Positions 7,231 to 15,201 of a DNA stretch of 64,000 nucleotides are shown one piece after another (position 1 is the first letter of the stretch; each line of letters starts with the position of its first letter). This DNA is from an uncultured Cohaesibacter sp. GTDB taxonomy: Bacteria > Pseudomonadota > Alphaproteobacteria > Rhizobiales > Cohaesibacteraceae. A program made the position numbers and the translations under genes. Under the pieces are notes generated by a model. The model searched no databases and was not told where the DNA came from. It saw only the letters and a program-made list of their open reading frames with translations. Where the stretch lies: assembly GCF_963676485.1 (NCBI RefSeq), contig NZ_OY781114.1, positions 3,054,501 through 3,118,500 of the forward strand. The letters run 5' to 3'.

Positions 7231-7992
7231 ATGGTTGAAATTTACAAATCCGGTCCGGTCCTGCCGTCCAATGCAAACGCTAAGGTCTATTATCACGCAC
7301 CTGCCGTCCAAGCGCGTCAGGAGAGCGTTGCGCCTAAGCCTATCGGCATCATTGGCCTCCTGCGCTGGGTCTATGGTGATCAACGTGCGCATGAGGTCTC
7401 CTTGCGTTTGACTGCTCGCGAGTTCAACCTCGGCTTTGCCAGTGCCAACGGCACCTTTGACCGAATTGAAGAAATGGGCGTTATGATTTCCGGCTCTGGC
7501 CCTGTTGGGCAAGATCTGGACCCGGCGGCGCTGGCTGTCCATGAGACGGTTTGCGATTATGCGGGCAAGGGCCAAGAGCAGGCCACGCGGGCGGGGGCCG
7601 TGGTTCTCTATGCGCGTGCCGGGTTTGAACCGGGGGTGCTCAGCGAGCTGCCGCCTTTACGCTGCTATGATCTGAACAAGTGTAGTTATTGGGCTGATGA
7701 TCAGCGGTTGAGCTTTATCCCCAGCAACATGTTGCGTAAGCCTGCATGCTATGACGGGCCATATATCCGCAAGGGGCAGGCCTGTGATATTGCCTTTTCC
7801 CGCGATCATGCGGCCCATGCCAACGAATTGAAAAAATGGGAGATTTGGGCCTGTGGCCTTGAGGAAATCCATGCCATGATCCCGCGTCTGCATCGTTGGA
7901 TACTCAAACCCTTCGAGCTGCCGCCTTTCGTCAAACGGATGCCGGATCCGGTTGAAAACTCACTTTATGGGTTGTGTAATCAAACCGTTTGA
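7231..7992 (+). CDS. Phage protein of unknown function
   Basis: 253 residues. ATG 7231 has an AAGG eight bases upstream, better than TTG 7210. No known domain is evident. A central part is rich in Cys, Tyr and Trp (LRCYDLNKCSYWADDQRLS), and the C-terminal half has several aromatic-charged clusters. There is no signal peptide or membrane segment. It sits alone between the possible origin and two consecutive terminators. In P2-like prophages this is where the head genes would begin, and this is the only gene there. It could be a DNA-binding or late-activator protein, but nothing visible shows it. Confidence 0.6.
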   Translation: MVEIYKSGPVLPSNANAKVYYHAPAVQARQESVAPKPIGIIGLLRWVYGDQRAHEVSLRLTAREFNLGFASANGTFDRIEEMGVMISGSGPVGQDLDPAALAVHETVCDYAGKGQEQATRAGAVVLYARAGFEPGVLSELPPLRCYDLNKCSYWADDQRLSFIPSNMLRKPACYDGPYIRKGQACDIAFSRDHAAHANELKKWEIWACGLEEIHAMIPRLHRWILKPFELPPFVKRMPDPVENSLYGLCNQTV

Positions 7993-8016
7993 CATAGGTT
8001 TTAATAGTCGAAAATT

Positions 8017-8053
8017 ACCCGCGATTTGCTCACGTAGCAAGCGCGGGTTTTTT
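8017..8053 (+). terminator. Rho-independent terminator before the tail genes (first of two)
   Basis: The outer stem is ACCCGCG/CGCGGGT, with an inner TGCT/AGCA stem, followed by six T. It separates the early region from the tail genes. Confidence 0.8.
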
Positions 8054-8078
8054 GTTGGCGTTCCTTGTGGTGAGGTGA

Positions 8079-8111
8079 ACCCGCTCTGGCTTGATTGTCC
8101 GGGCGGGTTTT
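8079..8111 (+). terminator. Second terminator-like hairpin before the tail genes
   Basis: ACCCGC (8079-8084) pairs with GCGGGT (8103-8108) followed by TTTTCTC. It comes about 30 bp after the previous terminator and shortly before the first tail gene, a layout repeated at several later gene starts. Confidence 0.6.
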
Positions 8112-8138
8112 CTCATGGCCGATTTGGAGAAATCCGAT

Positions 8139-8648
8139 GTGATTGATGTAGAACTATCCAGCTTCGAGAAGACGCTCGACCTCATCCAGACGATGGGCAA
8201 CAAGTCGCCCCGGATGCTGCAAGCAACCGTCCGTCAAGCGGGTAAGCGAGCTATGACGCCATGGCGTCAAGCCACTGCCAAGCAGGCAGGCGCCAAAGCG
8301 CGCAAGATCCAATTCTCAACCAAGACCAAGAGTTACGCAAGCGCGGGGGAATTCATCTATGCGATCCGCGTGCGAGCCGAGTGGTCTTACCTGACCGAGT
8401 TTAGCCCGGCCCAAACCGATGAGGGTATCGAGGCCAGCCCTTGGGGATCGCGTCAAATCTTTGCCGGGTCTTTCTTCAGCATGGTCGAGGCTTTTGAATG
8501 CGTGGGTGTCCCGCTGGATAAAGAGTTTTCGCAAAAGCTCGATGGCGAGCGGATCAGGGTCAACTTTAAGGATGATGTCGCCCTGACGGTGCCGTTTATC
8601 CGGTTTCGAAAGGCTGACTTGCCGTCGGCTTTTCTTTCAAGGAATTAG
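8139..8648 (+). CDS. Putative tail completion protein (GpZ-like), frameshifted near the end
   Basis: 169 residues as read. GTG 8139 has GGAG nine bases upstream; ATG 8115 is an alternative but abuts the terminator. MIDVELSSFEKTLDLI, then a basic helical part (TVRQAGKRAMTPWRQATAKQ) and a short beta part followed by SPWGSRQIFAGSFF, resemble the minor tail protein Z / tail completion family. The frame closes at 8646, but the -1 frame carries on with natural codon use (LDRIEPLDHERAAYVVEYAP) for about 35 codons to a TGA that overlaps the next ATG. The -1 frame has a TGA near 8618, so the shift must fall between there and 8648, in the run GCTTTTCTTTC. One missing T would explain it. Confidence 0.6.
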   Translation: MIDVELSSFEKTLDLIQTMGNKSPRMLQATVRQAGKRAMTPWRQATAKQAGAKARKIQFSTKTKSYASAGEFIYAIRVRAEWSYLTEFSPAQTDEGIEASPWGSRQIFAGSFFSMVEAFECVGVPLDKEFSQKLDGERIRVNFKDDVALTVPFIRFRKADLPSAFLSRN

Positions 8649-8748
8649 ATCGGATTGAGCCGCTCGACCATGAGAGGGCTGCTTATGTCGTTGAGTATGC
8701 GCCTCAGTCCTCCAATGACCAGATCAACTTCAAGGTGTCAGAGGCATG
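8646..8748 (+). other. C-terminal continuation of the tail completion gene in the -1 frame
   Basis: This frame has no start codon of its own that I trust, codes naturally, and ends in TGA overlapping the next gene's ATG (ATGA), as do other junctions in this operon. It is best read as the displaced end of the gene before it. Confidence 0.5.
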
Positions 8749-9510
8749 ATTATCAGATCCATTTTGCAAATGCTGCTTGTGCAGGCGATCAAGGCCGCCG
8801 ATACCCTTGCGGGTCAAGAGCGGGTGTTTGATGCCCTGATCGGAGATATCATCGAGGATAAGGAGCACAATTGCGCACCTATCGTGATCATCAATTCCGA
8901 GGATACACAACTCACGGTCAGCCCTTCGGTGTTCAAAGGGCGATCAGAGCAGACCTTTCTCATCTCGATGGCGGTGCTTTATGCCGATGAGAAAGCGGCG
9001 AATGATCCAAGCCTCCCAAAATGGAAATTGCCTTATTTGGATTCGGGGGCGGTGATTTATCTCTCGCGGCTTGAGCGTGGGATCTTGTTTGCCTTGCAGC
9101 CTGAGAGCGGTGAGGCGGCTTTGTTGTTCCATGATGGCGTTGAGCTGGTCACGGGCAAAAGCACGGTTGGCGGTGGTCGCAAAGATGGGGTGCAGTTGGC
9201 CGCGCGTGAGATCCTCCTGACCGCGCGCATGCTGGCCGAGCCTGCGCCTCACAAGCCAGCCTCCGGCTGGGTGGATCGGGCACTCGCTTATCTTGAAAAT
9301 GTCCCTGAGATGGCAGAGCATGCGGCTTTGCTGCGGGCTGATATTGCCGGGGATCCGGCGGCGCTGCCGCAATTGGCCGAGCTGGCTGAGCGCAACATGA
9401 GCCGCAGGGAGGCCCAATTGCTTGGGCTTGGTGATCTTGTGCCTGATGAGGATGGTTTTTTCTGGCTTCCGGTCGATGGTCGTGATCAGTCTGACAAGGT
9501 TTTGGATTGA
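8746..9510 (+). CDS. Putative tail terminator/completion protein
   Basis: 254 residues. Residues 1-110 have a mixed alpha/beta look: an N-terminal helix, TLAGQERVFDALIGDI, and APIVIINSEDTQL. GVQLAAREILLTARML follows near residue 145, then a helical C-terminal part. The pattern (ADTLAG-x-RVFD, then P-x-IV-I, then a GA/GV-x-x-AAR-x-I segment) recurs in phage proteins coded just upstream of the baseplate V gene and thought to close the tail tube. Overlaps at both ends (ATGA with the gene before, TGATG with V) place it in the tail operon. The exact role, P2 gpR/gpS or a Mu-type equivalent, is not shown by the sequence. Confidence 0.5.
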   Translation: MIIRSILQMLLVQAIKAADTLAGQERVFDALIGDIIEDKEHNCAPIVIINSEDTQLTVSPSVFKGRSEQTFLISMAVLYADEKAANDPSLPKWKLPYLDSGAVIYLSRLERGILFALQPESGEAALLFHDGVELVTGKSTVGGGRKDGVQLAAREILLTARMLAEPAPHKPASGWVDRALAYLENVPEMAEHAALLRADIAGDPAALPQLAELAERNMSRREAQLLGLGDLVPDEDGFFWLPVDGRDQSDKVLD

Positions 9511-10034
9511 TGGATCCCTTTCAGGAAATCTTTTCAAGGCTCAGCTCGATTGAGAAGCGGGTCGAGCGGGTCATACGGTCGGGCAAGATCACAAAAGTTG
9601 ACGGTGATTTTGCCGAGATCTCGGTCGGTCCCGGTGATCCGATCCGCGCCAGAAAAAAGAGTTTTGCGGCGGGTGCGGTCAAACTCAACATTACCGCCAG
9701 TGTGGGCGAGCCTGTCACGCTTTTTTGCCTCAATGGTGATGCGCGGCAAGCTTTTTTCCTGCCCGGTGACTGGACCGGCGAAAACAAAAATCCTTCTGAT
9801 GGTCCCGATGAATTGCGGCTGACGGTCGGATCGACCTCCTTGCGGATCAAGGATGGCCAGATCTTGGCCGAGGTCGATGGCAAGCTTTTGGAGCTGACAG
9901 GCTCCGGGATCCGCACGGTCGGCAATGTCGATCATGATGCGGGTTATGTCAAAAATAACGGCGTGAGAATTGATGAGACCCATACTCATGGCGGTGTCGT
10001 GAGGGGTGGATCTCGCACGTTTGATCCAAAGTGA
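9510..10034 (+). CDS. V: Baseplate assembly protein V (tail-spike)
   Basis: 174 residues in the usual gpV order: an N-terminal helix (IFSRLSSIEKRVERVI), an OB-fold (GKITKVDGDFAEISVG through PVTLFCLNGDARQAFFLPGDW), then a short beta-helix-like spike ending in DETHTHGGVVRGG. The H-T-H-G ending is the iron-binding apex motif of P2-type spikes, the needle that pierces the target outer membrane. It is followed by W, J and I as in P2. ATG 9510 overlaps the previous stop. Confidence 0.9.
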   Translation: MDPFQEIFSRLSSIEKRVERVIRSGKITKVDGDFAEISVGPGDPIRARKKSFAAGAVKLNITASVGEPVTLFCLNGDARQAFFLPGDWTGENKNPSDGPDELRLTVGSTSLRIKDGQILAEVDGKLLELTGSGIRTVGNVDHDAGYVKNNGVRIDETHTHGGVVRGGSRTFDPK

Positions 10035-10046
10035 GGAATTAAAATC

Positions 10047-10280
10047 ATGTCTAAGACAATGAAATGCAAGATCACCGAAAAGGCCGGTGAGCGTATCAAT
10101 GGCGCGCCGGTCAAACCGGGACAGACAATCGAGCTGACCGAGAAACAATTCAACCATTTTTGGTTGCTCGGTCATCTCACCACCCCGGCGCATGAAAAGT
10201 CCGAGGCGAAAGCCAAGGCTGCGTCCAAGGGTGAAAAGGCTCCTGCCGTGACGCGTGCAAAAGACGATGCCGGGGATTGA
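10047..10280 (+). CDS. Small tail-region protein with a G-x-P-x-x-P motif
   Basis: 77 residues. The core RINGAPVKPGQTIELTEKQF is a small beta domain seen in many short phage proteins (K/R-x-x-G-x-x-V-x-P-G-x-x-x-x-L), and the C-terminus is Lys/Ala-rich and probably disordered. An SD (GAGGA) lies nine bases before the ATG. Its 3' end overlaps W. A second protein with the same core is coded at 14989, just before the tail fibre. Such domains may serve as adaptors on the particle, but the function is unknown. Confidence 0.6.
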   Translation: MSKTMKCKITEKAGERINGAPVKPGQTIELTEKQFNHFWLLGHLTTPAHEKSEAKAKAASKGEKAPAVTRAKDDAGD

Positions 10281-10641
10281 TCGCAATACTGGCAAGATGG
10301 CGAGCGAGTGGGATCATACGGTCCAGAGCATTCGGGATTACATCTTGCCAACGCCTTTTGGTGTGCGCGTGATGCGCGAGGATTTTGGTTCGTTCATTCC
10401 CCTGATGTTGCTTCGCGAAAATCTCGACAATGAAAATGCGCTCTTGATGTTCTGGGCGATTGCTCTGGCAATTGACCTTTGGGAGCCGCGTTTTGATGTT
10501 AAGCGGGTCAAGCCAGCCGAGACGGTGACCGCCCGGCGCAAAGGCCGGTTGCCGGTCGCGGTCGTTGGCGATTTCATGCCGCGCGGTCATTTGGGTGATT
10601 TCACGGTCGAAAAACATAATGTCTCTGTGTTCTTGGCATAG
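10267..10641 (+). CDS. W: Baseplate assembly protein W (T4 gp25-like)
   Basis: 124 residues matching the gp25/gpW family: an N-terminal G-x-D-R-x-T-G-K, then DHTVQSIRDYILPTPFGVRV, MREDFGSFIPLML, and a C-terminal strand region. The protein forms the inner baseplate wedge and starts sheath assembly. Position between V and J is as in P2. ATG 10267 fits the family's N-terminus better than GTG 10255. Confidence 0.9.
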   Translation: MPGIDRNTGKMASEWDHTVQSIRDYILPTPFGVRVMREDFGSFIPLMLLRENLDNENALLMFWAIALAIDLWEPRFDVKRVKPAETVTARRKGRLPVAVVGDFMPRGHLGDFTVEKHNVSVFLA

Positions 10642-10661
10642 GTCGATTGAAGAGGCCAATA

Positions 10662-11516
10662 ATGAAAAATCGCTTTCTCGCACCGGATTTGAGTGCATTG
10701 CCAGCGCCTCATGTGATCGAGGATCTAGATTATGAAACGCTTGTCGGTGAGCGTGTTGATGAATTGTCCACTCGCTTCCCCGCGTGGGATGCTGGATCTT
10801 TGGAAACCGATCCTCTCAAAGTCAATCAGGAGGTTGAGGCCTATTTTGAGCTGATGACGCGCGGGCGGGTGAATGATGCTTCAAAGGCTGTCTTGATCAC
10901 CCATGCGGTTGGCTCGGACCTTGATGCAATTGGCGCGCGCTTTGCGACTTCGCGCCTGACTGATGAGCCTGATGCTGACTATCGTGAGCGCATTCTCTTG
11001 GCGCTTGAGGCCTTCGCCTCTGCTGGGCCAGCCGGTGCCTATCGCTATCATGCAAAAGCGTCTCATCCTCAGGTCAAGGATGTTGGCCTCTCTGTGCCGC
11101 GTCCGGGGGCGGTTCTGGTTGCGGTCCTGTCCCGTGAGGGGGATGGCACGCCATCTGCTGAGGTTGTTTCTGCGGTGCGGTCACGGCTCAACGATGATGC
11201 AATCCGGCCTCTGACCGTAGCAATCACGGTCAAACCGGCCATTGTGACGCCATACCGGGTCAAAGTCTTATTGCACATTCCTGCCGGGCCAGATCCTCAA
11301 GAGCTTGTTTCGGCAGCAAGGGCCAATCTGGAGGTGATCACAAGCAGCCGACACTCGGTCGGCGCGCCGGTCAATCTATCGGCTTTGATTGCAGCAGCTC
11401 ACGTATCCAACGTGCAAAGCGTTGTTGTCGCTGAGCCAACTCGTGATTTGGTTCCGAATGCGGATCAAGTCTTCTGGTGTGAGGGCTTTGATATTTCCTA
11501 TGAGGTGTTGGCATGA
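10662..11516 (+). CDS. J: Baseplate assembly protein J (wedge)
   Basis: 284 residues. The family's N-terminus (FLAPDLSALPAPHVIEDLDY), a central LITHAVGSDLDAIGARF, DADYRERILLALEAFASAGPAGAY and a C-terminal half made of a repeated alpha/beta unit identify the baseplate J/gp47 family, which builds the wedge arms. An SD (AGAGG) lies seven bases before ATG 10662. It overlaps I by four bases. Confidence 0.92.
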   Translation: MKNRFLAPDLSALPAPHVIEDLDYETLVGERVDELSTRFPAWDAGSLETDPLKVNQEVEAYFELMTRGRVNDASKAVLITHAVGSDLDAIGARFATSRLTDEPDADYRERILLALEAFASAGPAGAYRYHAKASHPQVKDVGLSVPRPGAVLVAVLSREGDGTPSAEVVSAVRSRLNDDAIRPLTVAITVKPAIVTPYRVKVLLHIPAGPDPQELVSAARANLEVITSSRHSVGAPVNLSALIAAAHVSNVQSVVVAEPTRDLVPNADQVFWCEGFDISYEVLA

Positions 11517-12727
11517 CCTTCAATGGTGCATCTGTGTTGCCAAACAATGCGACGCCTCTGGAAAAAAGCATGGCCTTGGTGGCAGAGCGGCTGCTTAGGA
11601 TCGAGGTGCCTATTCGAGAGCTTTGGGATCCTGACAAATGTCCGGTGCCAATGCTGCCTTATTTAGCAGCGGCTTTCTCGGTGGACTTCTGGCGTGCAGA
11701 TTGGGATGAGAGCAAAAAACGTTCTGTGATCCGCATGGCGGTGCGTCATCACCAAATGAAAGGCACGCTTGCGGGGATATCTGCATATGCTGTCTTGGCT
11801 GGATCCGAGGTGCTCTCGGTCAGGCGCGCGCCTCTTAAGTTTTTTGCTGGGGCATCTGATACGCTAGAGCAAAGGTTGGCTTGGCTTGAAGGGTTGCCGA
11901 AAGTGAAAATCTTTCGGAATGTTCAGCCTCAGAATAAGAGATCGAGGATTTATGCAGGCGGGGCGATTAAGCCCTTTTTTCTTGCTCGGCGTGTGGCGAT
12001 GCCGTCAACGGCAACCGTGCGCTCTCGTCAGCGGGCGGTCTTGATCGAGGATGGTATTTCGCAAGAGATCGGTGTCGGTTTCGATGCGGACGGTTATCAG
12101 ACGGTTCATTTGCGGCGCTCTGTTGGTAAGCGGGCCTTTGCTGGCCGGTTTGTCGGTCAAGTGCCGGTTTGTTCAACCGCTTCAAAACAGGTTGCCCGGA
12201 TTGCAGCCGATAAAATGGCTGAGCATCCAAAGCTTGCGCGGCCTCTGCGGCCTGCTGGTTCTGGGAATGGTCTCTTGCCAACCTATGGCTCAGAACCAAA
12301 GAAGATTGGCAGAGCGTTCTTTGCCGGTACGCGTCTTTTCCGGCGCTTCGCTGCGTTTCCTACGGGGCACTATCGTTATTTCATGCAGATCGCTCTTGCT
12401 GGTGATCTGGCTCCTCCAGAGCCGCGCAACTCAACCGCCTATGCCTCATTCACGCCTTTGGAAATGCCAGCGCATACGGCTGAGCTAAAGGTTTCAATGC
12501 CAGGCACATCGCTGCGGCACGGTTTCTTTGCTGGCGTCAAGCCTGCTGGCAGTTTCGCCAACAAAGTCGATAAAACCCGTCTTCGCGAGAGCTTCGAGGC
12601 GATGCGGTCAGCCAAAGCGCTGGCGGATTGCGTGTTGATCAATAGTCAGACCTATCGGCCTTTCTTGGCCGGTCAGCCACATTTTGCAGGTCAACCGATC
12701 CTCGCGGGTCAGATGGCCAGAAGCTAA
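11513..12727 (+). CDS. I: Tail protein I with a long C-terminal extension
   Basis: 404 residues, about twice the usual gpI length. Residues 1-150 are the gpI family: LPNNATPLEKSMALVAERLL, PYLAAAFSVDFWRADWDES, RHHQMKGTLAGI. It works with J in the baseplate wedge and connects to fibres. The remaining 250 residues are rich in Phe-Ala-Gly and Arg (KRAFAGRF, GRAFFAGTRLFRRFA, RHGFFAGV, PFLAGQPHFAGQPILAGQ), forming irregular F-A-G repeats. They are not a known domain to me and may dock the spike-like protein coded next. A four-base overlap with J shows coupling. Confidence 0.85.
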   Translation: MTFNGASVLPNNATPLEKSMALVAERLLRIEVPIRELWDPDKCPVPMLPYLAAAFSVDFWRADWDESKKRSVIRMAVRHHQMKGTLAGISAYAVLAGSEVLSVRRAPLKFFAGASDTLEQRLAWLEGLPKVKIFRNVQPQNKRSRIYAGGAIKPFFLARRVAMPSTATVRSRQRAVLIEDGISQEIGVGFDADGYQTVHLRRSVGKRAFAGRFVGQVPVCSTASKQVARIAADKMAEHPKLARPLRPAGSGNGLLPTYGSEPKKIGRAFFAGTRLFRRFAAFPTGHYRYFMQIALAGDLAPPEPRNSTAYASFTPLEMPAHTAELKVSMPGTSLRHGFFAGVKPAGSFANKVDKTRLRESFEAMRSAKALADCVLINSQTYRPFLAGQPHFAGQPILAGQMARS

Positions 12728-12741
12728 CAGGAGTTAAGTAA

Positions 12742-14976
12742 ATGGATCGTCAGGTCATAATTAAGGACTATCAAGAGGTTTCCGCTGAAGACTTCATGAA
12801 CATTCAAGGCCATGTGCGGTCTGGGGTGGATATGCTCGTCAAGCATGCCATTCATGATGGTCAGGTCTATGGTGGGTTTGAGGTTGCCAAAGATGGCAGC
12901 TTTGGCATCACAATTGGTGAAGGTGTCTATTTTAACGCTGGCAAAACCTATATGCGGCGTGCGCCGATGAGCCTTGACCTTGTGCAGCATCAACCTGTTG
13001 CCAATAAGAAAATGGTTGCCATCGTGGTTTGGGGTGGCGATGTCGAACAAGAGCCGGTTTATCGTGACTTTGTTGTTAATCTGGAAACAGAGGAAACCGA
13101 GGCGCGGCAAATCAATATCCAGAGCGCGCGCGTTGCGCATTTGGCGGCGATTGGTGGCATGGAAAGTGGTGACCCTCAACCGCCGAACATTCCTCTTGAT
13201 CGCATTGCTGTGGCCTTTGTCATTCTGTCACCAACTGGCATTGAGAGCATCTCCGCGAATACTGATCATGATCTTTCCCCGACAAAGAAAAACGATATTC
13301 GTTTGACGCTTGTCGAGCAGTTTCAGGCAGAGGCGTCTCCTCGCATTCAAACCCTTGGCTCTGATGTTGCCAACCTTGCCAACAAGTCACGCGGTCTTGT
13401 GACCAATGCGGATCTGTTCGGGATCGCCGGTGATGTTGCCCGGTTGAAAGAGCGGTTTGGCCTTCCTGATGATTATTCAGATTATGGGGCAGATCACTTC
13501 CTCAATGGGGATGAAAGTGACACGCAAAATGAGGAATGGATGGCACGCCTTGAGGAGGGGATCCGCTTCTCTCCTGAGAATGAGGGCATCTCTGAACTGG
13601 GTGTCTTTTCCTCCATCGATCCGCATATCACCCAGATCAATGGGATGATCCTGCCGAAATACAAGTCTCTTTTGCGTTTCTCGGTCAGTGGTTATGTCGA
13701 TGATTTGTCGATCTCGCAATATTCGCAAACCGGTTATGAATTGGTTCAAAAAACCATGTCTCGTGAGCGTGTGCGCTGGGGTGCGACTTACGAATATTGC
13801 ACCAACTCGCAATGGTGGCGCGAGGGCAATTATGACTCTCTGACGGGGGTCTTTACACGCAATGGTGAGAGCTTTCAGGTCTTGTCAGGTGATGTGAACA
13901 CCAATCACCGTTGGATCCGTTTGCGTCAATTCTGGCGTGATACCTATGAGGAGCCTTATTGGTCGGTTGTTGAAACCAATTACACCCTCAACGGAGCTCA
14001 GGTCGCTCAGACCTTCCTGAATACGCAAGAGGGATGGTTGACCGGCGTTGATCTGAATTTCACCAAACGCGGCACGTCCGGTGATGTGCATGTCTTGGTG
14101 ACAGAAGTGACCCCAAGTGGCTCGCCTGATCCTAAGAAGGTGATCGCGCGGAAAACGTTGACTTTCCTTGAGCTGAAGCTTTTCCCGGAAAAAACCACGG
14201 TGGATCTCACGCCAACCTATCTCAAGGCTGGTGGTCGTTATGCGGTGGTGCTGATCACGCAAGGCAATCACTTTATCGCGATGGCTGATGGTGGCCGCTA
14301 TCTGGCGGGGACTTTCTTCTATTCGACTGATGGCGCCTATTATGAGGGTGATCTCACCAAAGACATGATGTTCGGTCTGCGCTTTGCGAAATTTGATAGC
14401 AGCCGCGTGGTCGTCAATATGAAATCGCTCCAGCTCGACGGTGGAATTGCTGGCATTGATATCATGGCTCCGATGGTTTCGCCTGATGCTTGTGAGCTGA
14501 CCTATGAGGTGCAGTTGCCAACGGGTTGGGTTTCAATCTCGTCTGTCTCGCCTAGCAAGCTTGCAGGTCTTCCGCCTAACCTGCCGTTTCGGATTGTGTT
14601 CCAAGGCACGCCTGATTTGCATGCCGGTCTGTTTCTAACGGGCTCACAAGTCAAGCTCCAGCGCCCTCGGACTTATTTCCGGCATATCTCAACCGCGCGG
14701 ATCTTGGCTGCGGCCAGTGACACGGTGCGGATTGAGTGGCAGCTCGGCAATTGGGACGGATCGCGCCACACATTCACGGCAAAGCTCAAAACGCCACATG
14801 GTGATGAGGTGCCGGATATCGTTGAAGACACGCCTTTGCCTGAGGATCGGATCAAGCGCGTGATGACCTTCAACCTCTCCCAACTTGCCCCAAGCTTCGT
14901 GATCGAGGCGGAGGGCACAACCACAACCGCGCTCGATGTGTTCCATGTTGAGGAGCGCGTTGATATCGAGCTTTAA
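12742..14976 (+). CDS. Large structural protein of the baseplate/spike region
   Basis: 744 residues with an SD (AGGAG). Residues 1-190 (KDYQEVSAEDFMNIQGHVRS, then FGITIGEGVYFNAGKTYMRR) resemble the N-terminal attachment domain of DUF4815-type phage proteins. The middle is helical (200-260), and the rest is beta-rich with many Tyr and Trp, ending at FHVEERVDIEL. It occupies the place of P2 gene H, right after I and before a second fibre gene, so it probably joins the baseplate and carries or supports receptor-binding structures. No enzymatic motif is visible. Confidence 0.7.
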   Translation: MDRQVIIKDYQEVSAEDFMNIQGHVRSGVDMLVKHAIHDGQVYGGFEVAKDGSFGITIGEGVYFNAGKTYMRRAPMSLDLVQHQPVANKKMVAIVVWGGDVEQEPVYRDFVVNLETEETEARQINIQSARVAHLAAIGGMESGDPQPPNIPLDRIAVAFVILSPTGIESISANTDHDLSPTKKNDIRLTLVEQFQAEASPRIQTLGSDVANLANKSRGLVTNADLFGIAGDVARLKERFGLPDDYSDYGADHFLNGDESDTQNEEWMARLEEGIRFSPENEGISELGVFSSIDPHITQINGMILPKYKSLLRFSVSGYVDDLSISQYSQTGYELVQKTMSRERVRWGATYEYCTNSQWWREGNYDSLTGVFTRNGESFQVLSGDVNTNHRWIRLRQFWRDTYEEPYWSVVETNYTLNGAQVAQTFLNTQEGWLTGVDLNFTKRGTSGDVHVLVTEVTPSGSPDPKKVIARKTLTFLELKLFPEKTTVDLTPTYLKAGGRYAVVLITQGNHFIAMADGGRYLAGTFFYSTDGAYYEGDLTKDMMFGLRFAKFDSSRVVVNMKSLQLDGGIAGIDIMAPMVSPDACELTYEVQLPTGWVSISSVSPSKLAGLPPNLPFRIVFQGTPDLHAGLFLTGSQVKLQRPRTYFRHISTARILAAASDTVRIEWQLGNWDGSRHTFTAKLKTPHGDEVPDIVEDTPLPEDRIKRVMTFNLSQLAPSFVIEAEGTTTTALDVFHVEERVDIEL

Positions 14977-14988
14977 GGAGCTGATCTC

Positions 14989-15177
14989 ATGTCTGAGAAA
15001 CTCAAATATGCCCCGGATCAGATGTACTCTGTTCGGGTGGCCAAAGTGGTTCGATTTAAGGGGACGCCTTTGCGTCCTCGCCACACTTATCAGCTCAGAG
15101 GGCGCGTCCTCAATGAGCTTGAGGGTGAGGCCATTAAATCGGCTGATCTAATCGAAGAACCAAAAGACGCGGTTTGA
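14989..15177 (+). CDS. Small protein, paralogue of the one at 10047
   Basis: 62 residues. Its core RFKGTPLRPRHTYQLRGRVLNEL lines up residue for residue with RINGAPVKPGQTIELTEKQFNHF of the 77-residue protein coded beside V, sharing R, G, P, P, T, L and N. An SD (AAGGAG) precedes the ATG. It is coded between the spike-like protein and the fibre. A role as a fibre or baseplate adaptor is inference only. Confidence 0.6.
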   Translation: MSEKLKYAPDQMYSVRVAKVVRFKGTPLRPRHTYQLRGRVLNELEGEAIKSADLIEEPKDAV

Positions 15178-15201
15178 TCCGCAAATATAGGAGTGACCGG
15201 C

